In this document: in pieces, positions 47,989 to 57,925 of the stretch | How positions within the stretch are numbered: position 1 is the stretch's first letter | How the letters are laid out: the number at the start of each line of letters is the position of its first letter | Program-made: the position numbers and the translations under genes | The notes under the pieces: generated by a model | What the model was told of the DNA's origin: nothing | Database searches by the model: none | What the model saw: the letters and a program-made list of their open reading frames with translations, nothing else | Assembly: GCA_030594645.1 (NCBI GenBank) | Contig: JAUVEU010000002.1 | Coordinates: forward strand, 1 to 64,000 | Source: Candidatus Aegiribacteria sp. | Lineage (GTDB): Bacteria > Fermentibacterota > Fermentibacteria > Fermentibacterales > JCC-6 | Length of the DNA: 64,000 bases | Direction: 5' to 3'

Positions 47989-48736
47989 TTATCGTGCGCA
48001 ATCCGTCTACATTCAACTTATCGTCCAGCACCACTTCAAGACCATTCACGTAAGTGTTGCCCTCTGCAACTTTCAGCCTGATATGTCTGCCTGTGATAAA
48101 TCTGAGTCTTGCTTCCTCAGTGCCCATTCCAATTACTCCATCCATGGAACCGCACATTCCAAGATCGGTTATGCATGCTGTTCCACCAGGCAGTATTCTT
48201 GCGTCAGCGGTAAGTACATGTGTATGTGTTCCGGCTACAATTGTTGCTCTACCGTCCAGATGTTTAGCCAGCGCCTGTTTTTCACTTGTGGCTTCAGCAT
48301 GCATGTCAACAATTATTACATCACCCGGATTATTTCTGATTATAGTATCCACAGTCCTGAATGGGCAGTCAAGAGCCATCGGCATAAACAGTCTGCCCTG
48401 AAGGTTAATTACCAGGATTCTCACATTATCAACACGAATAACAATATAACCGTTACCGGGATTCCCTGGAGGATAATTCGCGGGCCGCAGCACAGGGCAG
48501 TTTACTTCATCTATATATTCCAGCACATCCTTGTGCTGCCAGATATGATTCCCTGATGTAATAACACTAACTCCTGCTTCAAGAAGCTGAATAGCAGTAC
48601 CTCTTGTTAGACCAAAGCCTCCAGCCGCGTTTTCACCGTTAGCAACGACAAAATCATAATCCCTGGTTTTCAGATACGAGATAAGCGCTTCCCGTCCCGG
48701 CCTTCCGATCACATCTCCAAATAATAATATTTTCAC
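47975..48736 (-). CDS. YmdB-family metallophosphoesterase
   Basis: MKILLFGDVIGRPGREAL...VANGENAAGGFGLT...VITSGNHIWQHKD...VDMHAEATSEKQA. Confidence 0.93.
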   Translation of the reverse strand: MKILLFGDVIGRPGREALISYLKTRDYDFVVANGENAAGGFGLTRGTAIQLLEAGVSVITSGNHIWQHKDVLEYIDEVNCPVLRPANYPPGNPGNGYIVIRVDNVRILVINLQGRLFMPMALDCPFRTVDTIIRNNPGDVIIVDMHAEATSEKQALAKHLDGRATIVAGTHTHVLTADARILPGGTACITDLGMCGSMDGVIGMGTEEARLRFITGRHIRLKVAEGNTYVNGLEVVLDDKLNVDGLRTINERI

Positions 48737-48737
48737 T

Positions 48738-50288
48738 TTATCGAGCCGTTTCAGAAGCTCTGGTTTCCCGGATCACAGTAACCTTTATCTGGCCGGGATA
48801 CTCCATGTCGCTTTCGATTTTTCTTGCTACTATCCGTGCGAGCTCTGCAGCTGAATCGTCGTCAATCTGTTCAGGTTTTACAGCTATTCTCAATTCTCTT
48901 CCCGCCTGAATTGCGTAGGATTTTCTGACTCCGTCGAATGAATCGGCTATAGATTCAAGCTTGTGAAGCCTTCTAACGTAAAGCTCAAGTGTTTCTCTCC
49001 TGGCTCCTGGACGGGCCGAACTGACCGCATCAGCAGCCTGAATCAGAATCGCATACAGCGAATTACACTCAATTTCCTCATGGTGAGCGCCAATAGCATT
49101 ACATACAACAGGCGATTCCTCGTAACGCTGAGCCAGCTCCATGCCTACAGCGGCATGCGAACCCTCTATATCCTGATCAGTTGCCTTGCCAATGTCATGA
49201 AGAAGACCAATACGCCTGGCTATGACCGGGTCCAGCTTGAGTTCTGAAGCAAGAAGTCCGCAGATATTTGCTGTTTCAAGTGAATGCTGATACATATTCT
49301 GACCGTAACTGGTTCTATACCGCAATCTGCCAAGATGTCTGATCAGCTGTTGATGAAGACCTGAAACATTTGCGTCAAGAGCAAGCTGATTTCCCAGTTT
49401 CCTGATCTTTTTCTCCATCTCTGAAGATACTTTGGCTACGACTGATTCAATTCTTCCCGGATGTATTCTTCCATCTTCCAGAAGTTTCTCAAGCGCTATT
49501 CTTGCTACTTCTCTTCTTACAGGATCAAAACAGGAAATAACTACTGCTTCGGGAGTATCATCAATAATAACGTCCACATTCGTCACAGCCTCAAAAGCTC
49601 TGATATTTCTCCCTTCCCTTCCTATAATCCTACCTTTCATGTCATCACTGGGCAGGTTCACGATTGAAACGCAGTTTTCAACAACAAAATCCGCTGAACA
49701 TCTTTGAATTGAAGTGGACAGTATTTTAAGCGCCTCTTCTTCCGCCTTATTCTCAGCGGCTTCCAGTATCTTTCGCGTCAGTCTTCCGGCTTCATGATGA
49801 AGCTCCTCCTCCAGATTGGAAAGCATGAGCTTTCGGGCTTCTCCCCTGGATAGATTAGCGATCTTCTCAAGCAGTTTGTTCTGCTCATCCATAAGCTTGG
49901 TTACTCTTTGATGCTTTGCGTTGAGAGATTGCTCTGTTTCTGACAGACCTGTTTCACGCTTTTTCAGAGCTTTCTGCGAATCATCGAGTTTTTCCCTCAG
50001 GATTCCAAGTCGTTCTGTTTCACCTGAAATCTGGCTTTCTTTTCGATCAAGATTGATCCGCTTTTCCTGGTATTCTTCCAGAGCTTTGACTCGCTCTCTG
50101 GAAATAATGTCGCGACCTTCCAGAAGAGCTTCACGCTTCAGTGTTTCACCTTCACGCTTTGCATCGGTTACTATCCTGTCAGCTTCTGCTTCTGATCCTT
50201 TTATCTCTCTGGATATGAGCAATTTATGAAGAATGAAGCCAAGTGAAAATGTAATGATAGCAATTAACGCAGGTATTACTATGTCCAT
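48738..50288 (-). CDS. rny: ribonuclease Y
   Basis: N-terminal TM, coiled coil, KH (KGRIIGREGRNIRAFE) and HD (LLHDIGKATDQDIEGSHA). Confidence 0.96.
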   Translation of the reverse strand: MDIVIPALIAIITFSLGFILHKLLISREIKGSEAEADRIVTDAKREGETLKREALLEGRDIISRERVKALEEYQEKRINLDRKESQISGETERLGILREKLDDSQKALKKRETGLSETEQSLNAKHQRVTKLMDEQNKLLEKIANLSRGEARKLMLSNLEEELHHEAGRLTRKILEAAENKAEEEALKILSTSIQRCSADFVVENCVSIVNLPSDDMKGRIIGREGRNIRAFEAVTNVDVIIDDTPEAVVISCFDPVRREVARIALEKLLEDGRIHPGRIESVVAKVSSEMEKKIRKLGNQLALDANVSGLHQQLIRHLGRLRYRTSYGQNMYQHSLETANICGLLASELKLDPVIARRIGLLHDIGKATDQDIEGSHAAVGMELAQRYEESPVVCNAIGAHHEEIECNSLYAILIQAADAVSSARPGARRETLELYVRRLHKLESIADSFDGVRKSYAIQAGRELRIAVKPEQIDDDSAAELARIVARKIESDMEYPGQIKVTVIRETRASETAR

Positions 50289-50289
50289 G

Positions 50290-50440
50290 GTAAGCTCCTG
50301 TTCAGGCGCAGGTTTGCATTTATGTAAAACGGTACAGGATGCAGCCATGAATAATGACCTGAACCGAAATCACCCCTGCGCAGAGTGCCGGCACATCCTT
50401 TCCGTATTCTAAAACGTACTATCGCAACAGGTATTGGAGT
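50290..50440 (-). ncRNA. possible structured RNA in zapA-rny intergenic region (6S-like position only)
   Basis: Minus-strand ACGG-aa-AGGATG-t-GCC ... GGC-tg-CATCCT-gta-CCGT rod-like pairing; 6S RNA often lies downstream of zapA. Confidence 0.15.
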
Positions 50441-50836
50441 TTACTGCGATAGACCGGATGTGCTGTTCTGCTGGAGAACGGGGGTTTCCGCTGAGGATAA
50501 AGAACCTGAAGCTACAGAGGAGATGGATACGGAAGGATGAGATGACTCGGCAAGTACCTGTTCAATTCGATCGGCAAGCCTGGTCACTTCGTTGCTGTTG
50601 CTCTCTTCCATTTCTCCGTATTGATCTCTCTTCTGAAAAAGTTCATCGGCTATATTGAGTGCAGCAAAAATAGCCACCTTGGCTGTAGAAGCCAGAGTGG
50701 CGTTATCAGTCATCTGCCGCATTTTCATATCAACGTAATGAGCTATTTCTGCGATATAGGAAGGTGAACCGGCTCCACGGATTGTGTATTCCCGCCCGAA
50801 AATATTAACGCGGGTTACTTCCGTCCGGTTGCTCAT
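50441..50836 (-). CDS. zapA: cell division protein ZapA
   Basis: VNIFGREYTIRGAGSPSYIAEIAHYVDMKMRQM...KVAIFAALNIADELF. Confidence 0.85.
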   Translation of the reverse strand: MSNRTEVTRVNIFGREYTIRGAGSPSYIAEIAHYVDMKMRQMTDNATLASTAKVAIFAALNIADELFQKRDQYGEMEESNSNEVTRLADRIEQVLAESSHPSVSISSVASGSLSSAETPVLQQNSTSGLSQ

Positions 50837-51120
50837 TATACCTCTAACTTATCTGCTTGTAATTCAATGCTATCCAGCTTACCCAGCACACCAGAGAGCC
50901 TGCGTCTGATCTCCTGCCTTTCTCGCAGAAGTCTGGCGCTATGGATCCTGAGTATATTGTAACCATCAGAATCCTTCGTGTCCACACTGTTCTCCAGTCT
51001 GGACTCAAGGTCATTGACCTTTGCTGACAATTCGTCACGCTGAGTCTGTAATGACCTCACCCTGACTATCAGTCTATTTATCGCTTCGGTCAACCTCTCG
51101 AGATCTTCCGATTGGGACAC
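50836..51120 (-). CDS. small coiled-coil protein (ZapB-like)
   Basis: LTEAINRLIVRVRSLQTQRDELSAKVNDLESRL; adjacent to zapA. Confidence 0.6.
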   Translation of the reverse strand: MSQSEDLERLTEAINRLIVRVRSLQTQRDELSAKVNDLESRLENSVDTKDSDGYNILRIHSARLLRERQEIRRRLSGVLGKLDSIELQADKLEV

Positions 51121-51137
51121 GTATCATCCCCTCACTA

Positions 51138-51491
51138 TCAGAGAGCGGCTTTGGCTACTTCCACAACCTTCGCAAATGCTTCCGGGTTTCGTACGGCCAG
51201 ATCCGCCAGTATTTTCCTATCAAGCTTAATTCCCGCTCCGTTGATACCAGCTATGAGTTTGCTGTAGGTGAGACCGTGCTCACGTGAAGCTGCATTTATG
51301 CGGGTTATCCAGAGTGCCCGGAAATCACGTTTCTTGTTTCTTCGGTCACGGTACTGATACTCCAGAGCCTTCTTCCTGGCTTCATTAGCAACAGTGTACA
51401 GTTTTCTTCTTCCGCCAAAATATCCTTTAGCTGCCTGAAGTCGTTTCTTGTGGCGTTTCTTTCTTACAACAGCACTTTTAACTCTGCTCAT
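51138..51491 (-). CDS. rplT: 50S ribosomal protein L20
   Basis: [38 protein letters not shown]. Confidence 0.97.
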   Translation of the reverse strand: MSRVKSAVVRKKRHKKRLQAAKGYFGGRRKLYTVANEARKKALEYQYRDRRNKKRDFRALWITRINAASREHGLTYSKLIAGINGAGIKLDRKILADLAVRNPEAFAKVVEVAKAAL

Positions 51492-51509
51492 TTTCTCTCT
51501 CCGTGATTG

Positions 51510-51701
51510 CTAAGGGAGAAGTTTTCTAAGACGCTTGGTATCAGGTTTGGATGCAATACCGTCTTTACGCAAGTTCCTCTTCCGCTTTGCGCTCTTCTTA
51601 GTTTTAATATGATCGGCATACGGGCTTGTTGTTTTGAACTTGCCTTTCGCCGTTTTTCGGAACCTTCTTGCGGCTCCTTTATGGGTTTTCATTTTTGGCA
51701 T
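51510..51701 (-). CDS. rpmI: 50S ribosomal protein L35
   Basis: [23 protein letters not shown]...[11 protein letters not shown]. Confidence 0.97.
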   Translation of the reverse strand: MPKMKTHKGAARRFRKTAKGKFKTTSPYADHIKTKKSAKRKRNLRKDGIASKPDTKRLRKLLP

Positions 51702-51713
51702 TTCGACTCCCCG

Positions 51714-52238
51714 CTAGTTCCTCTCCTTCAGAGGAGAAATAATCATTGTCATCTGTCGCCCTTCCATGGCGGGCTTCCTCTCAATGCGGCCAAGATCATT
51801 CAGATCCTCAGCCAGTCTATCGAGAAGCTCGTAACCCTGCTCCTTATAGGAGAGCTGACGCCCGCGAAACACCACTGTGGCCTTTACCTTATGTCTGGAT
51901 TCCAGAAATTCACGTGCGTGTTTCATCTTGAAATTATAATCGTGTTCTTCAGTGTTTGGTCTGAATTTAACTTCCTTCAGACCTCCAGTATTCTGTTTCT
52001 TCCTTGCTTCTCTTTCTTTTCTATTCATGCGATAGCGGAACTTCCCGTAATCGACTATGCTGACTACAGGCGGGTCTGCCCCCGGTGAAATCTCAACAAG
52101 ATCCAAGCCTGCTTCCGCGGCCATGTCAAGTGCTTCCTGAATGCTCAGAGTACCGACATGATCTCCATTTTCATCGAGTACTCTTACCAGAGGACTTCGG
52201 ATTTCTCCATTCACCCTTATCTGTTCCTTATTGCTAAT
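51714..52238 (-). CDS. infC: translation initiation factor IF-3, probable AUU start
   Basis: AAGGAGGT-acgtct-ATT AGC AAT AAG; NKEQIRVNGEIRSPLVRVLDENGDHVG...VDYGKFRY...VKATVVFRGRQ. The track's longer ORF overlaps thrS. Confidence 0.92.
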   Translation of the reverse strand: MSNKEQIRVNGEIRSPLVRVLDENGDHVGTLSIQEALDMAAEAGLDLVEISPGADPPVVSIVDYGKFRYRMNRKEREARKKQNTGGLKEVKFRPNTEEHDYNFKMKHAREFLESRHKVKATVVFRGRQLSYKEQGYELLDRLAEDLNDLGRIERKPAMEGRQMTMIISPLKERN

Positions 52239-52254
52239 AGACGTACCTCCTTGT

Positions 52255-54180
52255 TCAGGGCAACTCCGGTCGTTTGCATCCAGCCAACGCTGTATCCACC
52301 GCTTTGCCCAGTTCCATTGTTCCTCTGTCGCCTTCACCGTGAATGCGCAAAGCAACCCTGTTTGATTTCATTTCACGTTCACCGATAATGAACATGAATG
52401 GAACCTTGCTGGTTTCCGCATCTCTGATGCGATATCCTATTGTTTCACTTCTACCGTCAATTCTGCAGCGAAGACCTTCGCTCTCAAGTATATCCGCTAT
52501 TTCCACGGCCTTCTCATGCTGATCTGACGTAATAGGTAAGATAATAATCTGAACTGGAGCAAGCCAGCCCGGAAGGTTGCCTGCGTAATGCTCAATTAAA
52601 TTACCAATAAATCTTTCTACGGAGCCGAATAAAGCCCTGTGAACCATATATACCTTGTGTTCCTGTCCATCATCTCCAACGTAAGTGAGGTTGAAGCGAT
52701 CAGGAATATTAAAGTCAAACTGAACCGTAGGACCCTGCCAGTATCTTCCAAGTGCGTCTTTCATCTTGATATCTATCTTGGGCCCGTAGAAAACCGCTTC
52801 ACCCGCAACCGGCCTGTAATCCTCGCCCATTTCATCAAGCGCCCTTGCCAGAGCGGATTCGACTTTGCTCCACTCCTCCGGCTCACCGGCGTAATGATCG
52901 GGGTCTTCAGGATCCATAAGTGACAGCTCAATTCTGTACCCGAAATCGAAGATCTTAAGGAAATAGAGAGCGAACTTAACAACCTTCTGGATCTCTTCGA
53001 CTATCTGGTCCTCTGTGCAAAAAATATGTCCGTCATCAACAGTGAATCCCCGAACCCGCATGAGGCCATGAAGTACTCCGCTCTTTTCGTACCTGTATAC
53101 CATGCCAAGTTCAGCAAAGCGTATGGGAAGTTCGCGGTATGATCTTTTCCTGTGCTTATAGATGATAATATGCCCGGGGCAATTCATCGGTTTAAGAGCA
53201 TACTCACCGCTGTCGATATCAAGAAAGTACATGTTCTCCCTGTAATAATCATAATGCCCTGAGGTTTTCCAGAGTTCAACAGGAGCGATATGAGGAGTAT
53301 TGACAAGCTGATAGCCGGCTTTTGCATGTGCTTTCTTCCAGTGATTCTCGAGTTCCTCCCGAATAATCGTACCGGCAGGCAGCCAGTAGGTCAGCCCCGG
53401 ACCGCCATCGCCACCGATGACAAAAAGACCAAGCTCAGGACCAAGTTTCCTGTGGTCCCTTTTCTTCGCTTCCTCAAGCATCTCCAGATATGCCTTAAGA
53501 TTCTTTGAAGAGTCAAAAACAGATCCGTAAATGCGGGTCAGCATTTTATTCTTCTCATCACCCCGCCAGTAAGCGCCGGCAACACTGAGAAGCTCAAAAT
53601 GCTTCAATACCTTTGTGGATGGAACATGAGGCCCGCGGCAAAGATCGATGAAATCCCCGTTTGAGTAAACGGATATCTCTTCACCAATATCTCGAAGTTC
53701 TTCAAGCAGTTCCAGCTTGTAATCTTCTCCTCTTTCACTGAAGAGTTTGAAAGCATCCTCGAAGCTCATTCTTCTTCTTATGAATGGCAGATCTTCCTTG
53801 ATCTGTTTCTTCATCTCATCAGAGATCGCATCAAATGCTGAAATGCCGGAGAACTCTGGGATATCCATATCGTAGTAGAATCCATCCTCAATGGATGGAC
53901 CAATACCGAGTTTCGTACCCGGAAACAGCTTCTGAACCGCTCCGGCGAGAAGATGAGCACAACTGTGCCTTAGAGCTTTCTTCCCTTCTTCATCCTGAAA
54001 TGTGAGAATCTCAATCCTGCCGTCTGACGGCAATGGTGTGTTCAGATCAAGAAACTCACCTTCAAATCGAACAAGCAGAGCATTCCTTGCAAGGCCGTGA
54101 GAAACTGATTCCGCAACATCAAGACCGGTAGTGCCGGCCTCAAATTCTTTTACACTGCTGTCTGGGAAAATAATACGCAT
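52255..54180 (-). CDS. thrS: threonyl-tRNA synthetase
   Basis: TGS domain start, HSCAHLLAGAVQKLFPGTKLGIGPSIEDGFYYD, MNCPGHIIIYKH. Confidence 0.97.
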   Translation of the reverse strand: MRIIFPDSSVKEFEAGTTGLDVAESVSHGLARNALLVRFEGEFLDLNTPLPSDGRIEILTFQDEEGKKALRHSCAHLLAGAVQKLFPGTKLGIGPSIEDGFYYDMDIPEFSGISAFDAISDEMKKQIKEDLPFIRRRMSFEDAFKLFSERGEDYKLELLEELRDIGEEISVYSNGDFIDLCRGPHVPSTKVLKHFELLSVAGAYWRGDEKNKMLTRIYGSVFDSSKNLKAYLEMLEEAKKRDHRKLGPELGLFVIGGDGGPGLTYWLPAGTIIREELENHWKKAHAKAGYQLVNTPHIAPVELWKTSGHYDYYRENMYFLDIDSGEYALKPMNCPGHIIIYKHRKRSYRELPIRFAELGMVYRYEKSGVLHGLMRVRGFTVDDGHIFCTEDQIVEEIQKVVKFALYFLKIFDFGYRIELSLMDPEDPDHYAGEPEEWSKVESALARALDEMGEDYRPVAGEAVFYGPKIDIKMKDALGRYWQGPTVQFDFNIPDRFNLTYVGDDGQEHKVYMVHRALFGSVERFIGNLIEHYAGNLPGWLAPVQIIILPITSDQHEKAVEIADILESEGLRCRIDGRSETIGYRIRDAETSKVPFMFIIGEREMKSNRVALRIHGEGDRGTMELGKAVDTALAGCKRPELP

Positions 54181-54229
54181 GGTCCCGGCAACCTCCTTCC
54201 GGTCAAATTCTTAACCAATAAAAAAATGG

Positions 54230-54303
54230 TGGGCGATACTGGACTTGAACCAGTGACTTCTTGCATGTCAAGCAAGCACTCTAGCCAACTGAGCTAATCG
54301 CCC
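54230..54303 (-). tRNA. tRNA-Val(GAC), CCA encoded at 54227-54229
   Basis: Reverse complement GGGCGATTAGCTCAGTTGGCTAGAGTGCTTGCTTGACATGCAAGAAGTCACTGGTTCAAGTCCAGTATCGCCCACCA. Confidence 0.95.
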
Positions 54304-54368
54304 ACCGCTCCAAATGCATGGCCCGAAGGATATACGCAAACTTCGTAATCGTCAAGGTTTGGAATCTT

Positions 54369-54755
54369 TCAGTGAGTCTGCCGACAATTTCCGATCCGCT
54401 CGATAAGAATCATGTTCATTCGATCGATGTTATCCCTGGTTTGCTCGTGATCTGCGCTCAGATCAACAGGTTCAAACTCATTATCACCAAGCAGCTCGAT
54501 CAATGCCGCCGCACTATGATATCTGTAGAGGTAATTAATATCCTTCTTCAGAACCTGAAAAAGCAGCCATCCGGCTTCTTCGAGCGAGGAACGCTCAGCT
54601 ATCACGTACCAGATAGTGTAATAACTGCCGTACCTGCCCCGCTCGACACTTTCGAGTAAACGCTCAGGAGGAAGTGATTCCATCTCCTCCCGCTCGATCT
54701 TACTGTACTCGTCCCACCTGTCCCTCCAGTGTACGGTTCCGCCGGTCAACGGCAT
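54369..54755 (-). CDS. hypothetical protein
   Basis: 128-aa ORF, short overlap with the upstream methyltransferase. Confidence 0.45.
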   Translation of the reverse strand: MPLTGGTVHWRDRWDEYSKIEREEMESLPPERLLESVERGRYGSYYTIWYVIAERSSLEEAGWLLFQVLKKDINYLYRYHSAAALIELLGDNEFEPVDLSADHEQTRDNIDRMNMILIERIGNCRQTH

Positions 54756-55381
54756 ACAACTGTTCTGCCGCCATTCCCGGAATGGTCAAATGAAATGATG
54801 TTTTTCTCTCCCACCAGATCGGTGATCTCCCTGTCACTGTACCTTCGGAAAAGCATTCCTTTCTGGTCTCCGCTGACGAATTTCAGTGTTCCGTCAGGAA
54901 GAATCTCAGCATCATCAATTTGATCCTCATCGGTATCGGGCGGATCGAATGTAAGCAATAGGACACCGTTTCCGGAGAGTACGCGCCTGATCTCATCGAT
55001 GGATTCTCGGGCGGATTCCAGTGTTACATGATCCAGTGAGGCGATACATACTACTGCAGCGAATTCGTTATCCGCAAATGGAATACTGTCAAGGGTTCCC
55101 TGCCTGAATACGCCGGAGAGTTGATGCTGAGCCAGACGCTTAATACAGAATTCAACCGCTCCCTGAGCAATGTCCACTCCGCATATCTGAAATCCTCGAC
55201 CGGCAAGGTAAGCTGCATTTCTTCCTCCGCCGCATCCGAGGTCAAGAACCCTGTCACCCTTCTTCAGATATCTGTCGCAGAAACCGGGAAGAGCGGATGC
55301 AGGAAGGCTTCTTGAAAAATCCATCGTTTCCGGATCAAGATCGCGAAAAAGGCTGTCCCAGTATTCCAGTGGTCCATTCAT
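54746..55381 (-). CDS. class I SAM-dependent methyltransferase
   Basis: GDRVLDLGCGGGRNAAYLAGRGFQICGVDIAQGAVEF. Confidence 0.9.
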   Translation of the reverse strand: MNGPLEYWDSLFRDLDPETMDFSRSLPASALPGFCDRYLKKGDRVLDLGCGGGRNAAYLAGRGFQICGVDIAQGAVEFCIKRLAQHQLSGVFRQGTLDSIPFADNEFAAVVCIASLDHVTLESARESIDEIRRVLSGNGVLLLTFDPPDTDEDQIDDAEILPDGTLKFVSGDQKGMLFRRYSDREITDLVGEKNIISFDHSGNGGRTVVCR

Positions 55382-55408
55382 ATTGTTTCAAATCCTGTAT
55401 GGCTCGGA

Positions 55409-57883
55409 TTACAGATCATCACTCATGACGTCAGCAAGCTTTCGGAGCATATCCTTCATTCTGTATGGTTTATGCAGAAATCCCGAGGGACAGTTATCCT
55501 TGAAAGAATTCATTACAACCTGTTCGGTGTATCCGCTGCACATGATGATCCTGATATCCGGCCTGATTTCTCTTATCTTCCTGAATGCTTCTTTGCCATC
55601 CATGTTCGGCATCAGCATGTCCATAAAGACAGCAAGAATCTCTTCCGAATTCTCCCTGAACATCGCTACCGCTTCAAGCCCGTCAGAAGCTGCTATAACG
55701 TCATATCCACTATTCTCCAGAATCTGAATACACACGCTTCTTACTTGCTCATCGTCGTCAACAAAAAGGATCAAACCTCTCTCCGGCTGTTCAGCACACG
55801 TTTCTGCCCTGGGCCTGGATTCTTCGATTTGTACTTCAGTACACGGAAGGTACACTTCAAATCTGGTTCCCTCCCCGCATTCTGAATGAACATTTATTGC
55901 TCCCTTATGTGCTCTGATGATTCCGAGTACAGCTGCCAGTCCCAGTCCTCTTCCATAGGATTTTGTTGTAAAGAAGGGGTCGTATATCAATGCAAAGTTA
56001 TCATCCGGTATGCCGCATCCGGTATCGGAAATCGTCAGGCATACATACCTGCCTTCAAGTATATCTTCGTTGAACCTGTTCTTTTCCAGATACTCGCTGT
56101 CAATCATAACCATGCGGGTTGAGATACTGATGACACCTCCGGTGTCTCCAAGCGCTTCTGACGCGTTTAATATGATGTTCATCACAATCTGTCTGATCTG
56201 CGTGGCATCACCCTCCACAGGAGGAAGATTCCCGGAGGGTTTGAAATCCAGAACAGTATTTTTCGATATGGAAGTCTCCATCAGGTTCAGCATTTCCGCG
56301 ATTAACTTCGATAGCTGAACCGGTTCAATGACGAATATCCCTTTCCCGGAATAGGCGAGAAGCTGATTCGTGAGATCCGCCGCTCTTAGAGCGGATGTTT
56401 CTATACGTCCTATATTCTTCCGGATAACGGATTCGGGGGGAAGCTGATCTAGAGAAAGGCTCGCGTTGCCGAGTATACCCATCAAAAGATTATTGAAATC
56501 ATGAGCTATTCCTCCTGCAAGCACGCCAAGGCTCTCCAGCTTCTGCGCATGCTGTATCCGGGCCTGAAGCCTGTTCTTTTCCTCCTCGGTTTTCTGCCGT
56601 TCTGTTATATCCCTTATGAACACGAGTTCCGCTTGCTCTCCCCTGTAAACAGTAGCATTTCTGTTCAATTCCACATAGATAACTGATCCATCCCGTTTTT
56701 TCAGTCTGATCTTATAGAACGCGGCTTTTTCTATGTCGATTACACTGGTGTCGGTCTGGAATTTAACTGCATCTTCCTGTGAGAAAAAATACTTCCCGAA
56801 TTCCGAACCAGTTATTTCATCTGTTTCAAAACCGAGTACTCTGATAAGCTCCTTATTCGCGAATACTATCCTTGAATCCTGGATGATAACAATACCATCA
56901 CTCGCGCTCTCCACCAGATTTCTGTATTTCTCCTCGCTTTCCTGCAGGGAGATAAGCATCTTCTTTCTTTCAATGAACATTGCGACCTGGTCGGATACAA
57001 ATTCGAGAATTTCCCTGTGTTTCTCGGTGAACTGCATACCAAGCTTATTGGGTTTAAGTGAAAGAACTCCAACTGTTTTTGCACTTATTCGCAGTGGAAC
57101 ACCTATCCATCCTGAAATCAATGATCCTGCGGGTGTAACTTCTCCACTTCTCCTGAGTCTTTCCAATGCGCTGTTGCTGTATATCAGGGCAGTCTTACCG
57201 GTTCTGATCACATGCCGCTCGAGTTCTTCCGCCACAGGATCTGCAGAGGTTTTTTTTCCATGCAGTTCGCCTGTCATGGGATCTACGGCAGCTCCGGTGT
57301 ATTCGTCGTGCAGAGTTATGGAGAATATCGCCGCAGGGAAAATAACATTTATGATTTCATGGAGTTCACGATACAACTCCTTGCTGTCAGGTGAAACAAA
57401 TGCAACTCTGGCAATTCTATAGAGTGATGTTTCAACATTTCTGGATCTTACGCTGTCTGCAATGTTCCGGATGACCGTAATGACGTATACTGTCCTGCCG
57501 TTTTCCTTTAAGGGAATTTTGCGGGTTTCTCTGAAGTATTCCAAACCGTCAATGAGAATGCAGGATTCAGGTGTAACATGAACCTCACCGGTTCTGAATA
57601 CCTTTCTGTACTCATCAAATACCGTCTCAGACAGAAACGGACATAATTCGTGAAGACTCATTCCCTGTCGAGGTTCGGGAATATCGAAATCATCTCCCCA
57701 TTTACGGACAGTATTATTGAACATAACCAGGTTCAGATCGCTATCCACAACATGGATAGCTTCTTTCATCAGGTTGATTATTTCACTGCTTAAAATCTCT
57801 GAGTGTGATGTGTTTTCCACCAGCGGTGATGATTTATGAGAAGTGCCTTTTCTCTCTGATTTACTTTTCCGCATTTGCACCAC
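55409..57883 (-). CDS. hybrid sensor histidine kinase/response regulator (PAS, GAF)
   Basis: LAGGIAHDFNNLLMGILGNASL, DTGCGIPDDNFALIYDPFFTTKSYGRGLGLAAV, C-terminal receiver ILFVDDDEQVRSV. Confidence 0.94.
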   Translation of the reverse strand: MVQMRKSKSERKGTSHKSSPLVENTSHSEILSSEIINLMKEAIHVVDSDLNLVMFNNTVRKWGDDFDIPEPRQGMSLHELCPFLSETVFDEYRKVFRTGEVHVTPESCILIDGLEYFRETRKIPLKENGRTVYVITVIRNIADSVRSRNVETSLYRIARVAFVSPDSKELYRELHEIINVIFPAAIFSITLHDEYTGAAVDPMTGELHGKKTSADPVAEELERHVIRTGKTALIYSNSALERLRRSGEVTPAGSLISGWIGVPLRISAKTVGVLSLKPNKLGMQFTEKHREILEFVSDQVAMFIERKKMLISLQESEEKYRNLVESASDGIVIIQDSRIVFANKELIRVLGFETDEITGSEFGKYFFSQEDAVKFQTDTSVIDIEKAAFYKIRLKKRDGSVIYVELNRNATVYRGEQAELVFIRDITERQKTEEEKNRLQARIQHAQKLESLGVLAGGIAHDFNNLLMGILGNASLSLDQLPPESVIRKNIGRIETSALRAADLTNQLLAYSGKGIFVIEPVQLSKLIAEMLNLMETSISKNTVLDFKPSGNLPPVEGDATQIRQIVMNIILNASEALGDTGGVISISTRMVMIDSEYLEKNRFNEDILEGRYVCLTISDTGCGIPDDNFALIYDPFFTTKSYGRGLGLAAVLGIIRAHKGAINVHSECGEGTRFEVYLPCTEVQIEESRPRAETCAEQPERGLILFVDDDEQVRSVCIQILENSGYDVIAASDGLEAVAMFRENSEEILAVFMDMLMPNMDGKEAFRKIREIRPDIRIIMCSGYTEQVVMNSFKDNCPSGFLHKPYRMKDMLRKLADVMSDDL

Positions 57884-57925
57884 TTTATCCTGGCCAGAGC
57901 CTGTTTGACAGTACCTTCCGGTAGT

